Assembly (NCBI GenBank): GCA_017163975.1
Contig: JAFFSR010000240.1
Coordinates: 682,001-746,000 of the forward strand
DNA from: Anastatus disparis
Lineage: Eukaryota > Arthropoda > Insecta > Hymenoptera > Eupelmidae
Direction of reading: 5' to 3'
DNA: 64,000 nt
Shown here: piece after piece, positions 26,526-39,114 of the stretch
How positions within the stretch are numbered: position 1 is the stretch's first letter
Layout of the letters: every line of letters starts with the position of its first letter
Notes under the pieces: model-generated
Seen by the model: the letters and a program-made list of their open reading frames with translations, nothing else
Databases searched by the model: none
Told to the model about the DNA's origin: nothing
Translations under genes and position numbers: made by a program

Positions 26526-28869
26526 GTAAGTTTCATGATAATGTAATTAATTCTTTCAAATTATTCAGAGTACATACACTAAAGTCTCTTTTTATACGAG
26601 CTAATATTCATTGCGATTTAATTGATTAAAATATTATAAGAATATGATATTATGTTATCTGTTGCCTTTGAAAAAATGAATGTCAAAAAGAATTCATTTA
26701 TAGAAAAAAAATCCATAGCTTTTTATTATTCTTAGTTCGTTCATGTCATAATTGATTTATAAAATTGAAAAGTATCGTTGAACATATCATTCTCCTTTTT
26801 TAGTATAGTTTATACACACTCATATGCGCACAGATCCATGCACATGCACATTGTTTCTTGTTACTATGACCATTTATGCTCTGAACGCACAGTGCTCCCG
26901 TAATTTAATGTTATACAAAAGGTTTATGAATATGGCTCGATGAGTTTCTCGATCGCCACGTGATGATTAATAAACTCATTCATTCCAGTAATACAAAAGT
27001 GAGCAGGTGTTCATTAAAGAATACAATTTAAGTCTAAAAATTTAAGAAAAAAATTTATGTAAAAAATATAGCAAATTTAGCTTTTACTATTCATTTATTC
27101 CCACTAATGATCACTTTGTTCACATTTCATTTATTTGGTCAAAAAAAAGTGACATTTAACTCTTTTTTTTTCATAAAGAATCTTTTCGGATAAGATTACA
27201 CATTATAAAGGACAGATCGTATAATTGATCTGTCATTCTGAACGAAAGAAAGTCCAATAAATGAATTATTAGCTCACCAAAGTCTAATGGATCATTAAAA
27301 AATTTTATCTTTCAAAAGTTTTCTCATGGCGAATGCAAATTTTTATTAATAGTATAAGTGGAATCGCACTACTTTGAACTTATAAAGCAATTAAAATATG
27401 TCACTCAAAAAATGAAGTTGAAAGATTTGTCGATCTAGGAAAAAAAGTACTTATAACATTATATTCAACATCAGTTAAACTGAAAAAAGTAAATTCTCCT
27501 ACTTATTATAATGAATTTAATGTTCTTATGATGCAGCGATCTAATTTCAAATAAAATAGTTTAAATTTGCTTGACAAAAGTATTTAGTCTTGGGTAAACG
27601 AGCCATACACGCGTGTACATATATGATGTAAAAAGTTTTGGCAACTGCTTGTCCACAAGCATGTGACCTTTTCTATTACGTTTAAAAGGGCTCAAAAGCT
27701 TACTGAAAACCAGCAACGTCTAACTACATATAGGGACTTTGAAAATTGTTTGTACGAGAAATTTGCTATCCAGAGTATGACTAAATTTACATTCAGTCTA
27801 TTCCATTGTACGCGTGTAATATATGAAGTACTGTGAATATACAATTTAACTTTCGTATCGTGTTAACTCTTGTAACTTAACATTTCATTAACTTTAAAAG
27901 ATAAAGTTTTCAGAGATTCGATTTTTCCTATGATGAATTGGTTTTGGAAATTAGTGAAGTAACGAAATTGAGATAGAATATTCTGTTTTCGTTTGAGAAT
28001 CGTTTGTGGGTTAACAGTTCAAGTGATATTAAGTAAATAAAGTTTGCTTGAACAATCATGAAAATCTATTTCAATTTTGTTATTGATTGAAGATATAGGA
28101 TAAAATATATAATATAAATTAGCGTTTCTTTTAATTCTTGAATGTATAATTTACTATTTTATAAAAGACATTTCATCTTTTAAAAATGAGTTCATTCAAA
28201 ATCAAATTTGTACGTAATCCTCCATAAATAACACGAAAAAAGTTTCACCTGCTTAAATGAAGTATCGCTTATGCATATTATTTTATAATTTTTTGAAAGC
28301 ATTCTAAGAATCCTTTGATGAAACTCCTTTTCAAATATTTTTCTTATAATGCTCTCTTTGAGAGACCATTCGGTTACCTTAGTATTTTTAATGAAGCTAA
28401 AATAATATCAACTTATGCAGGATCTTTGTCCGTTACAAGATTCCTTTTTTTTTGACCTACATATCCTAAAAGAAGACGCAAAAATGTAAATTTAAGGAAA
28501 AAAAAAAAGAAATTTGCATGTTAAAACCGATGGGAAAGCTCGAAAAATGCGGTTAAAGTTTACGATCTTACGTGACAAGTATATTAAAGTAGAAAACGGT
28601 CGGTTCTGGTCAGACAAGCGTAAAAGAACATGCAGTATTCTTACATTGTAAAATCTTGAATTTTAACTACATATTTTATCTTTTCTGCCAGTTTACGTGA
28701 AAATATAAATTTTTTAACTTTAATTTCATTCAAGATTTTTCATAAACTAGAAGCAAAAAAGTTTTGTTTAAACTTGTGTCAAATTTTATATTTATATTGA
28801 TTAAAAAAATTTTTAACAGTCATTATAACTTCAATAAGTAATAAAACGCTGCCAAGTGCTTTGGCGGAA
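26526..28869. other. Intron immediately downstream of the coding exon
   Basis: Begins with the GTAAGT donor. A higher-complexity patch at about 26870-26995 (GATCGCCACGTGATGATTAA, TAAACTCATTCATTCC) could be a conserved element. Otherwise AT-rich. Confidence 0.55.
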
Positions 28870-30171
28870 TGCTTTCTCATAGAGTTCTTTGAGTTTCATT
28901 AATTTTTTTATATTTATTTATATGTGATTTTAATATTAAAAAATTGTCTAACATTAATATTTACTCATATTGTACTTTATAAATTTCGAACACATATGCT
29001 AGCTGTTTGCTTTTTCAACATTTATAATTTATTTTAAATCATCAAGTAATACAAAAAAATTTGTTCTATTGAAAAAATGATATAATGTAGTAATAAAAAG
29101 AATGATGACAACAAAATTTCTAATCTTTATAAAATGCAATCATATTTATATATAAATACAGTTCATGTTTATGGTTCTATAAAAAAACTACTCTATGAAT
29201 ACCAATTTTCAATAGCTTCCCGTCTAGTTATACAAAAACATAGATGGTATACAAAATTTGAAGCAAATCCATCGAGTAATTTTCGAGATCTAACTGGTTA
29301 AATAAATAACATTTTCTTTTCAAAATTTTAAAAATGCTCTAAAATTAAAACTACGCTATGAAAATCAATTTTTGAAAATTTCCCTTCTTTTGACAGTCGC
29401 AAATAATTTCCCTGCAATTTTTAGAACAAATCTATTGAGTACTTTACGTAGAATAAAAAAAAATAAGAAAAGAAGAATCGAAATTTTTTTTAAAATCTTT
29501 AAAATTCTCTAAAATTGCAACCACGCTAAGAAAATTAGTTTTCAAAAGCTTATTTTTTTCAGACAACAGCGAATTAATTGTATAAAAATTTTGGAGAAAA
29601 TTTATAGTATGGTTTACGCAAAATAGAAAATAAATGAAAAATAAAAATTTTTTTGAAAATTTTCAAAGTGCTCTAAAATTAAAACTGCACTGAGAAAATT
29701 AGTTTTCCAAAGCTTGTTTTCTTCAGACAGTAGCGAATAAATTGCATACAAATTTTGGAGCAAATCTATCAAATGATTTTCGTAAAATAGAAAAAAATTT
29801 AAAATAAAAATTTTTAAAAAAATTTTTAAAATGCTCTAAAATTAAAAGTGCGCTAAGAAAATTAGTTTACAAAATTTTTTATACTTTTGGCAGTCGAAAT
29901 TAAGTTCCATACAAATTTTCGAATAAATTCTTCGACTAGTTTACGTAAAATACAAAAAAAATGAAAAATCGAAATTTTTTTAAAATTCTTAAAATGATTC
30001 TAAAAAAAACTACGCTAAGAAAACCAATTCTCAATAGCTTCCACACACATACATACAGACATTTTCTGGAAACCTCTTTTTTCAACTCACCGAGTTCAAA
30101 TATGTACAAATTAATGAAAAAATAGAAAAAAAATTTTTTTATCGATACAATGCTTTCTCTATGAGAAAGCA
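28870..30171. mobile_element. TIR-bounded non-coding element carrying a tandem array
   Basis: The left end TGCTTTCTCATAGAG (28870-28884) is repeated in inverse at the right end, where CTCTATGAGAAAGCA finishes at 30171. The right end is itself a hairpin, TGCTTTCTCTATGAGAAAGCA. Between them are no plausible genes but about six diverged ~160-bp tandem repeats, and then a CACACATACATACAGACATT segment near 30045-30064. The target-site duplication is unclear. The class is unassigned; a MITE or a Helitron-like carrier is possible. Confidence 0.55.
29165..30045. repeat. Diverged ~160-bp tandem repeat, about six copies
   Basis: A recurring word group GCTCTAAAATTAAAACTRCGCT followed by AAGAAAATTAGTTTTCAAA, a TTTTCAGACAGTAGCGAAT block, CATACAAATTTTGGAGCAAATC and TTTACGTAAAATA. 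Anchor positions are 29173, 29335, 29515, 29669, 29832 and 29995, giving spacings of 162, 180, 154, 163 and 163 bp. Copies differ at many positions and by small indels, so the array is old. Confidence 0.82.
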
Positions 30172-30647
30172 ATAAAAAGTTATTATCGAAATCTTATAAT
30201 TCAAATAAATCTATTGACAAAAAACGTTACTAAAACCGAATAACGCTTTAACGCTTTTATCGAAACAAATTACTAACATTCGAATCTCTATTTAACAGTT
30301 CGCGCGCAGAAAATCGCAAACCCATCCGTTCATTCAATCCATCGTAAATCTAAGCTCTATTTCACCATCTTTTTTCTCTCTCTATTTATTCTTTTTCTCA
30401 CTCTGACTCTCTCTTTAACTTCGACTTCTCTACTATTTCGCTTGGCAAAAAAAAGAAGGAAAGCTTTAGCTCTCAATGCTAAAAGCTCGATTACAGAACC
30501 ACGATTCTCTTTTTCCTCCCAGACTTTTATTTACGATCCTTTACGCTTGGACCTGACGCGATTTATCTACGACGACGTCGGCAGCTGTTACCGCCTTTGT
30601 CCGCGAATTTAATTTGCCGCGATCGCGCGCATGATGGACTTTGAACG

Positions 30648-30648
<1 letters not shown>

Positions 30649-30692
<44 letters not shown>
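30649..30692. repeat. (TA)22 microsatellite
   Basis: Forty-four bases of pure TA, followed by GATCCGTGTGTGAATGTGTG. Minus-strand frames with Tyr-Ile runs are artefacts of this tract. Confidence 0.98.
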
Positions 30693-30694
<2 letters not shown>

Positions 30695-32765
30695 TCCGTG
30701 TGTGAATGTGTGTATATATGTATATAAATTTTTGTGTGAAAGTACCATCCCAATGCCAATGACTGCTGCGGCCGTTACCACGAAAGCAGATTTATGCGGC
30801 GCGTTATTTCGTTGTGGCCGATTCAATTTGCACCCTTCGCAAGCTATAAATATGATTCTCGCTTTCACTCATCCTCTTTTTTTCTACCTTCGTTCTTTAT
30901 ATTGAAACCGGACAGAGCTTGAAAATTTTTGTGGTTTTTTAATTTTTCAATGGTACTGAAATTTTGGTTGTTTAATACTTTAAAAAATTATTATCTTCGG
31001 TTAGCTGTGACATCGTTGATTCTTAATTTGCTTTTGTATTCTTTGAATTTAAAAAATCGTCACGGTTGAGTTTTTGCAAATTTAAATGACAGAATATGAA
31101 GTAATCCGCACACTTTTAATGTTCATGAAAAAACTAATATGATTTCTTCACAGCTCAAAAACTTTAAAAAGAAATAATTTATCGGGAAACTAATTTATCA
31201 GAATACTGTTATTAGAACCCGAGTAAAAGAAGTTAAACAAATTGATTTTGGTGTTTCGTGTATACAGTGAGAATCAATTAGGTACTCTGTACCTTTGTTT
31301 GTTACCGATGAGCTGATTTCAACCATTTTCTACTGTATTCATGATTTTATAAAATAATTTTTTTTATTTATTATACTTTAATTGTTTTATTTTTTTTTCA
31401 TTTTCAGTTATGTTATTGCTTTGTTAAATTTTGAATTATAAATATATTAATAACAAAAGTATTATAAAGAGTTTAAAACAAAAATAAAATAATCTTTTTC
31501 GCTTTGGAATTATAAAAAAAATTTATTAAAATATTTAAACAGAATAAATAAAAATTTATATTTTATTGGGATTAAAATTTAAAACGATTCTAAAGGATAT
31601 GTTATTTAATAAAATTGACTAAAATTTTAAAATACATATTTTTGTCCGAAAAAAATACGAATTTTATCGAAATTGTTGCTATACGAAACAAGCTTTTTAA
31701 TTAAATGATTTTTTTTTAGTGAAACATAAAATTTTATTGCATTTGCTAACGTTTGCTGCAACCCCAACCACTCTTTTTTTTATTGTCAATTTTTACGAGT
31801 AAAAGTTTTATCGAACAAATTACTTCGTTATTATTATTGAGTGCTACCAATGCATTGTAATATAAAAAGGGACGTATTTATTCTGTTGAAGCAAAGTTTT
31901 TCATTTTAGTTGAACAAACAATATAATTGATTGGTTTATTTTTTTTTAAATATTGAATAAAATCTTGTTAAAAAGTAAATTATTTAATATCGTTGAATAA
32001 GCCGAATAATTTTTAAGCTTTTAATTGTATTAAGGATTTTTTTTTTACTTTATAAACAAGGTCAAAATAGAATTACAGCAACTTATTTATGTTTTGAACG
32101 GTAAAGAGATAATTAAAAAAAATTTATGACATAAACTAATTTATTACGTAGTTTGTTTCCTTTTTCTGATACGAACTATTGTGAAGTACAAATATTTTTT
32201 TAATGCCCTTTCTATATTAATGTCCATCCTTTTTTCGGAATAAACCGTATGAATATTTCACGTAAATTTTTCCGGAGATGTAATTTATTGAATCTCTAAT
32301 AAAAAAAACTGGAAAAGATTAAAAATTAATAAATAAGATCATCCTCTGCATAAATCAAATTAGAAAATATATTAACAATACGAACACTTATATAAATTTT
32401 GTATATTTTAAAGTAAAACATGAAAATGTTGAAATTTTCTAATTAAGTTTATTTAATAAAACCGTAATTACTAAGATAAGATTTTTCTTTATTGAATTTT
32501 AATTCTCGAATTTGCTAACAAAGCAAAAAGTAAAAAAGAACATTTGACATAAATTGTAAATATCTTTAATTTGAAAGGTTTTTTTTTCAACGTAAATTTT
32601 CACAATGATACCAAAAAGAAACTCGACTATAATCACAAACACGATAATACCCTTCGTAGAATTAAAAATAATTAGACCATACACTAGACCCTTTTATTTT
32701 ATTTTTTGCAAAGTACGGCAATGATAAAAGAAACGTTTCATAGTTACCAACGTATGTACATGTTC

Positions 32766-32787
32766 AAAAAAAAAAAAAAAAAAAAAA
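32766..32787. repeat. Poly-A tract (22)
   Basis: A pure A run after GTTC, followed by A-rich sequence. No recognisable retroelement body precedes it, so I leave it as a simple repeat. Confidence 0.95.
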
Positions 32788-33933
32788 TAAGAAAAAAGTA
32801 AAGACGAATGCTAGTAAGTCAAAGAAAAAAGTCTTCTTAAGAAAGAAAGAAAAAAAAAGGAAAACTGGTGTGTCCCTTAACGGTACGCTCATTACGCAAA
32901 CAGTCGGCATTTGTCGCACAGCCCTCGGGTGTATTTCAGTCGCTCGGCTCGTAAATCACATTGGCCGAGGCTCTCTCTCTTTCGCTTATTCCCTCGACAG
33001 CTTTTATTTAAATAGAAAATTAACAATCGCGCGCCTTGCGCAGTAGTAAAAGGTCGTTATCGCGCGACGACTAAAACACAAGGATGGCGTGACCGTAAAG
33101 TTTCTAAGGTACGATAATATGAAGAAAAAAAAAACAGAAAGATAAAGAAAAAAAAAGAAAAAAGAAGGAGAAAGAGAGAACCTGTCGCATGTTCTTTAAC
33201 GTGAAAAAAGAATAAGATAGAACAAAACTAGGACAATAAATATTATCATAGTATATATATATTAAATCTTTATAGAGTTGAAAGAACTTTTCTATAAATT
33301 CGAGAGAAACGAACAATGAAGTAAAACGGAAATTTTTAATGAACTTTCAAAGGTAAAAGAAGATAGATATCTATTGAGGTCCGATACTTTCATTAATTAT
33401 TATCGGTCAAACTCTAATTGAGTTAAGAAAATCTTCATCCATTCCGTCCCTCGATCTTTCTTTCTCAATTGAATTCATCTTCCGAAGATTCTTCATTTTC
33501 GTTTTCTTTTTAGTTGAAAAAAAAAACGAAGCTCTTCGTTGTCTACTGCAGCCTGCGCACCAAGAGATAATGGCAGTAATCTCCTTTTGATTTGCCTCAC
33601 AAGTAGAGCTTTCTAAAAGAGAAATATTATATAAGAATCAGCTGGAACTTAAAGAAAGACACTAGTAACTTCCATATATATACATATATAATCAGACTTT
33701 GTGTGGAGTCCTAAAGTCAAAATGAAATTTAATTATTTGTTTTGGTCGGATGGTCAGGATAAAGAAAGCAATTGTTTTTTTCCTTCTTTTATTTTTGTTT
33801 CATAAAAAGAAAATGAAGCTTTGGAACGACTTAATGATGATTAAAGACTACGAAGTTTGATTAGCTTAATTAGTCTTTATTTTTGTTGATTTAATACATT
33901 GAGATAAATGTTTAAAAAGGGAGGAAGCGGAGA

Positions 33934-33946
33934 GGGGGGGGGGGGG
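33934..33946. repeat. Poly-G tract (13)
   Basis: A pure G run in GGAAGCGGAGA...TAGGAAGG context, notable against the AT-rich background. A second run of 11 G lies at 61853-61863. Confidence 0.95.
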
Positions 33947-34093
33947 TAGGAAGGATTGTAATATATCGATCAATATACCCGCAAGTGTAGCGGTCTATTT
34001 AATCAACAAGGTAATTATGCTTAGTGGTTTAGTAGCGTATAATTTGATCGTATTTGTTGTTGTATATTTGTATGATTATATGCATATACATAA

Positions 34094-34126
<33 letters not shown>

Positions 34127-34156
34127 CGTGCGTGTGTGTGCGCGCGCGTGTGTGTA
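34094..34156. repeat. Compound (TA)(TG)(CG) microsatellite
   Basis: TA repeats pass into TG repeats, then TGCG and CGCGCG variants and back to TGTGTG. Alternating purine-pyrimidine throughout, so a potential Z-DNA former. Confidence 0.95.
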
Positions 34157-35041
34157 TAGTGTAAGTTACGGTTGGATAATGGTTTACAAATACAATTAAG
34201 ATTTTTTAAAGGTCATGGGTGGAACAATGTTATCTTAACATTACATTATAATTATTGATCCATTGTGTACATTAGTATTGTTTGTAATGTTTAATAACAT
34301 ATTATCTGATGATATAATCTGATGATACTTCTGAAATTATATTATTTGTTTAAGATATTATTGTTAATTTATAATATGAAAGTTTTTAATGATCGAAATT
34401 TAGTTCGCATTAAAATGGTAATATTTTAGTCATGTTTTTCATTGAAAATACTCGAAACAAAAAAAAGAAGTTGTTCTGGTATTTTTCAATAAGTTTTAAA
34501 CAAAGAAAAGTAGATTAATTTAGAGAATTTAAAAAATTCTGTAAATTCGATTTGAAATATTGAATTCTTTGCAGTGCAACATCAGTTTGACCAGTGAAAC
34601 AAACGTAGTACATAGAAGAGTTCAATATTTCAAAGATCATAACTTGAAGACGAAAAATTATCTGAGAGCAGTTAAAAAATAAAATATAGGATTTTTGATT
34701 TACCTGAAAATAATCCTTTTTAATTTTTACTATTTCAACGTTTTTCAAAATCTGTAAGCGATTAAATTGAATTTAAAAATTTCTGATAGGTTACTTCATT
34801 TGAAATTTATTAGAGAATAAAAAAATAAACTTTTAAATGATTTTCGCTTTCTAATGGAGGAAGCTTTTAGATAGTAACAAAAAGATATTTTTTAAAATAC
34901 GTTTATGAAAGAATATTTTGAATAATTAAAATTTTAACTGAACACAAGCGCGTTTGTGCACGTATACATGTTTTGCATAAGTTGAGAACGGATTAACCAA
35001 TGGCTATTTTATTGTTTTATTTTATTGATATGCTTTTTTTG

Positions 35042-35115
35042 TTTCATATTGAATTTTAGATTTTTAAAAAGGAGTTTTTAAAGCTTCTTTTAAAAATCTA
35101 AAACTCAATATGAAA
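35042..35115. repeat. Long near-perfect hairpin (74 nt)
   Basis: TTTCATATTGAATTTTAGAT... at 35042 pairs with its inverted copy ending ...TCAATATGAAA at 35115. There is one mismatch in the outer 28 bp, then a short inner stem (AAGGAG with CTTCTT), leaving a loop of about 9 nt. The duplex is extremely AT-rich. It could be a hairpin MITE, a folded-back small-RNA precursor, or an inverted duplication. Confidence 0.75.
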
Positions 35116-36698
35116 TAAATCTAAAAGAATTTTTTTAAACTTCTTTTAAATTATAAAAATTGTTAAAAGCTTTAAAGCTGTAAAACTTAATTCAGTTTTA
35201 ATGAATTTTTACTAATGACTAATACTGTAGTTAGATAAATTTTTAATATTATATTGACTATATTGATCTTGTAGAAAAATGGGTTTAGTGTTAAAAATCG
35301 TTTCTCTAAAACGCTTGATAGCTCGCATAAACTTTCAATAATCATTTTAAAATTTTGTATAGATATAGTATTTTCATATATGTCACATGAGATTGTTGGA
35401 TAGTCCTTGAAGTTAATTGTTTCTCGAAAAATTAAAGATGAAAATTCTGGATTTTTTTCTTTATAAAATTGGATTTCGTTAAATGATTCATATTTTTGAT
35501 ATCACACATATTACTTTTTTTAATTGCATTTGATTGCAATTAAAAGAAACATTTTTTAAATTTATTAAATAATTTTTGCTTATTAATAATATTTATAAAA
35601 ATTTAATTTTTCTTTTTAATATCTCATTGTTCTTTTAATTTTTATATTTATCGTTATAAAAAAAATGAATCATTAAATTTAATAATATTTTTAGGAATCA
35701 ATTTTTAATGAATAATGAACAATATTAATTATAAATTAATTATTTAAAATACATATGACGTAAGTTATTTTTATGAAACATTTTATGCAGTTTAAGAGTG
35801 GTTTACAAATTGAATTTCAGAATGCCAAGTACCATCACATTAGCAACGATTTTTTAAAATAGTTTTTATTTTAATAAATAATTACAGAGATTTTGTGGTT
35901 CTATTGTAAGCTAAACTTTTGACAGGTGATTGAAAACTTTTGCAAAGTACCTTATCGAAAATACGTGACATATTTATCGCCAAAATTTTCAACAATATGA
36001 AAATTTATGAAAATTAACTTGTGAAGGAAAATCAAACTTATATCACAATAAAAAAAAATTATTATAACAAAGTATAAATAATATAATATTGATGTTGTTA
36101 ATCAAGTATTCATTAGACTGGAAAAACAAATGATTAGAAAAATGATACGAAAATTAACAGATTTTAATACGAAACCTTATCAATTTCACTGTATCCTTAT
36201 GAAGTACTAAAACGTAAGTTACATATTCTTAATAAAATACCATGTACACTTAGCTACTTCATAAAAAAAAACAAACTCAACATCCACGAAAAATGAAGGA
36301 CCGCCTGTTGCATACTTATTGTGTTCTTAACAACATTACAAAATTAATTGTTCTAAGCAATGAGTATCAGAAACTTTGTTGATTTAAACGCTTTCAAAGA
36401 GAGTGTTTCAGCTTTGGGTCACAGTTTTGCACCAAACTTCAAGTAGATTCTGAACAGATAAAATATATGATCTACAGAATTGTAAAGCCTGATGCTGCCT
36501 CATTTTTGAGATATTCAATTTTATATTTTACATCAGCTTGTCGATAACATTTAACTTTCTTTCTATAACCAAAAATTATCAATTCGAAATATAATTTCGA
36601 CAAAATTACTATTAAATATATGTAATATTGTAAAAAAATGAATATTTAATAAAAAATAGCTGATGGTTGAATTAATACTCATTACCCAATTGTTTTAA

Positions 36699-37354
36699 GG
36701 TGGATCATCCGTTCCCAATGATATTTTGTAAACCTAAAAGTTTTTGACGAAACTTTACTATGATAATCTTGAAATATCCATCTTTTCATTGGTATAATAA
36801 AAACATAAGGTAAACCATCAAAATCTCAAGTAATCAATGTCTGAAAAAAAGATATTATACACACGCGTAAATGGAAAAAATCATGATTTATCCATAAAGA
36901 TAATTATAACTTTTTTGTTACTTAAAAGTTTTTGATAAAAAAAGTATGAAAGATAGACGATTTAATAACGATTATAATGTGATTGAGGAAAAAGGAAGTA
37001 AACAATGTAAATAAAGAGAAATTAAGTGTAAAAGTTTAAAATATTTGATTAACGTAGAATCGAGTAAATCAGCTGGTATATACTGCGCATGCGTGATAAT
37101 CCTAAGACGCTTAGAGTGCATGTGTACATATTACGAAGTCCGCTGTATAGTGCCGTATATAAGTAAATAATCACGAGGGGCTTTTCCAGAAAAAAAATTT
37201 TTCTACGCATTTACTTATGCAATGATTTTTGTTTTCAAAATAACAATAGTTATAATTGAGATATATAGAGTGTATTAATTTATAAAAATTTGCAATAATA
37301 TAAATACCACCAAGAGACCCAAAACATGAAACGGTCTTACATGCATGATCCACC
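36699..37354. mobile_element. TTAA-flanked 656-bp element with short TIRs
   Basis: GGTGGATCAT begins the element after TTAA (36695-36698), and ATGATCCACC ends it before TTAA (37355-37358). Homology between the ends stops after about 10-12 bp. The interior has no supported ORF. A TTAA duplication with short TIRs fits a non-autonomous piggyBac-like or Kolobok-like element. A GC-richer patch with TGCGCATGCGTG lies at about 37084-37095. Confidence 0.6.
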
Positions 37355-38930
37355 TTAAATCTTGGATACATTTTACGTACTGTACCAAACAACTGTTCCA
37401 TTTTTCTTCTATATATATCCTGTTTCATCTTATTACTCTGAATACTGCATCTTTTATGATCTGGAAATCATATAGAGAGAATCACAAAGTATTCAGTTTT
37501 TCTAAAATAATAGTATCAGAAAATAACATATACGTTTACTTGATAGTGAAAAAGAACAAGATGCATAAACTTTTTCACCATTAGATAAATACGTGACATT
37601 TTTTAGGTTCAAATTTCTAGATTTGGATCATAAAAAGATACAATATTCAAGAAAATAAACTGGAACAGGGTATGGATTGAAAAAAAATGAAATTAATGTT
37701 TGATACAATACGTGAAATGTATAAAAAAATTGAAAAGAATTTGGTATTTAAATATCTTAAAAATAAGACTGTGCTGGGCTTTACAATTTTGTTGATTATC
37801 TTTTTTAGTTATCCAGAATTTACTTATGAAGCATTGTTCAAATCCGTGACCTATAAGTGGAGCATTCTGTTGTAAGTTCACGCAAGAAAAAAAGAAAGAA
37901 AGAAAACAAAAGCTAAATGACTTTGATAAAAAATCAGAAATAAAAGAAGGAAAAGTATATTTAGGGCGTAAATTGTTAGCATCACTATCAAGTCCCTTGA
38001 CATTGGAAAATATTAAAGGACACGAGTAAAATTCGGATAACACAGAAAAAAAGGGATACGAAATGGAAAAAAATAAGGTTTCCCTACGTGATCCCTTTGC
38101 TACGTCAGCCTGATTGTTCTTTTATGAAGACTAAAACTCTAAGCTATCTTTGGGTCATTTATGGAAATCTAGAAGAAGAATTTAAACGTGTTGCTTGTCT
38201 ACTTCTTTTTTTTTCTCTTCTACGCACAAATTGCTGAGGACGAGTCTTTTAACAATTTTGTTTGTCCAAATATATAGAACGTACATTTTCAGCTTTTTTT
38301 TTTATTTTGGCTAAACGCCCAAAATTTTCCATGGTTGTGCTAGTTTATTTCTAAAAAGCAAAGATTGTTATTTAATCAATTTTTTTAAAAATTATGATAG
38401 ATAATTTTTATAACAAAAAAGGAATTTATTTGAAATGTTTTACTTAAACTGTTAAAAACATCAACTGAATCGATCACATGCTAGTCATCTAGTTTATGAA
38501 TACTAACATAAACATCAACTAGTGAAACAGTTCCGTATTATGTCAGCCATAAGTAAATCATGCTAATTCATTTTCATTGTTTTCAATTACATGTAGTATG
38601 TAATATTATACGAAATATAGAACGCAATAGTGTATCTAATACTTTTTTTATCAATGATTACAATTGTACAAATTTTTCAAGTTTTATTTTTATATTGTTA
38701 AATACTAGTTCAATAAACATATGGTAATTAAACTTTTATAAACTATTCTTTAAATAAAGCTTCTATATCATTTTATAACTTTTACATTCTCTTATCTTCG
38801 AATATTTTATCTAAAAAGCTTACCAATCCAATCATCAATAATCGACTGACCGCTCGTACCGAACTTCTCCAACTTTCTCTTATTCTACTTGTCTTTTCTC
38901 TATCTCTTTCTCTTTCTTTCTCTCACTTGC

Positions 38931-38948
38931 TCACTCACTCACTCACTC
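38931..38948. repeat. (TCAC)n microsatellite
   Basis: A short TCAC/ACTC tetranucleotide repeat at the start of a pyrimidine-rich GC island (38860-39060). Confidence 0.93.
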
Positions 38949-39046
38949 GTTCGTAATCCATTAAGCAAACTCGGAAATTCTATTCTCTTGAGCGATTCGA
39001 CGTGACCCGCTCGCGTAGCTCTTCAGGCGTATCTTCCCTTACACGT

Positions 39047-39114
39047 TCTCTCTTTTTTTCTTCTTCTTCTTTTTTCTTTTCTAAAAGGGAGAAAGAGAGA
39101 GAGAAGAAAAAGTA
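39047..39114. repeat. Polypyrimidine-polypurine switch with fold-back potential
   Basis: A run of C and T (TTCTCTCTTTTTTTCTTCTT and on to TTTTCT) changes at AAAAGGGAG to a run of A and G (AAAGAGAGAGAGAAGAAAAAG). The halves can pair loosely as a hairpin or form H-DNA. Confidence 0.7.

Larger units (their letters stand above)
30172..35041. other. Presumed intron with GC-richer islands, no supported gene
   Basis: Islands at 30540-30870 (around the TA repeat; GCTGCGGCCGTTACC, GCGGCGCG) and 32875-33090 (CGCACAGCCCTCGGGTG, CATTGGCCGAGG, AATCGCGCGCCTTGCG). The overlapping frames on both strands at 30541-30905 are not supported as exons. Confidence 0.5.

Noticed and set aside
30541..30905. Overlapping frames on both strands with Tyr-Ile repeats
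   Set aside because: Driven by the TA microsatellite; no splice support.
32766..32787. Possible retrocopy poly-A tail
   Set aside because: No recognisable mRNA-like or LINE/SINE body upstream and no target-site duplication seen.
34694..34712. Minus-strand TTTTCAG|GTAAAT
   Set aside because: A partial match only: the preceding tract is purine-interrupted and the strand disagrees with the three strong splice structures.
37693..38043. 116-codon minus-strand frame
   Set aside because: Low-complexity Phe/Ser/Lys composition in AT-rich DNA, with no splice signals or recognisable motifs.
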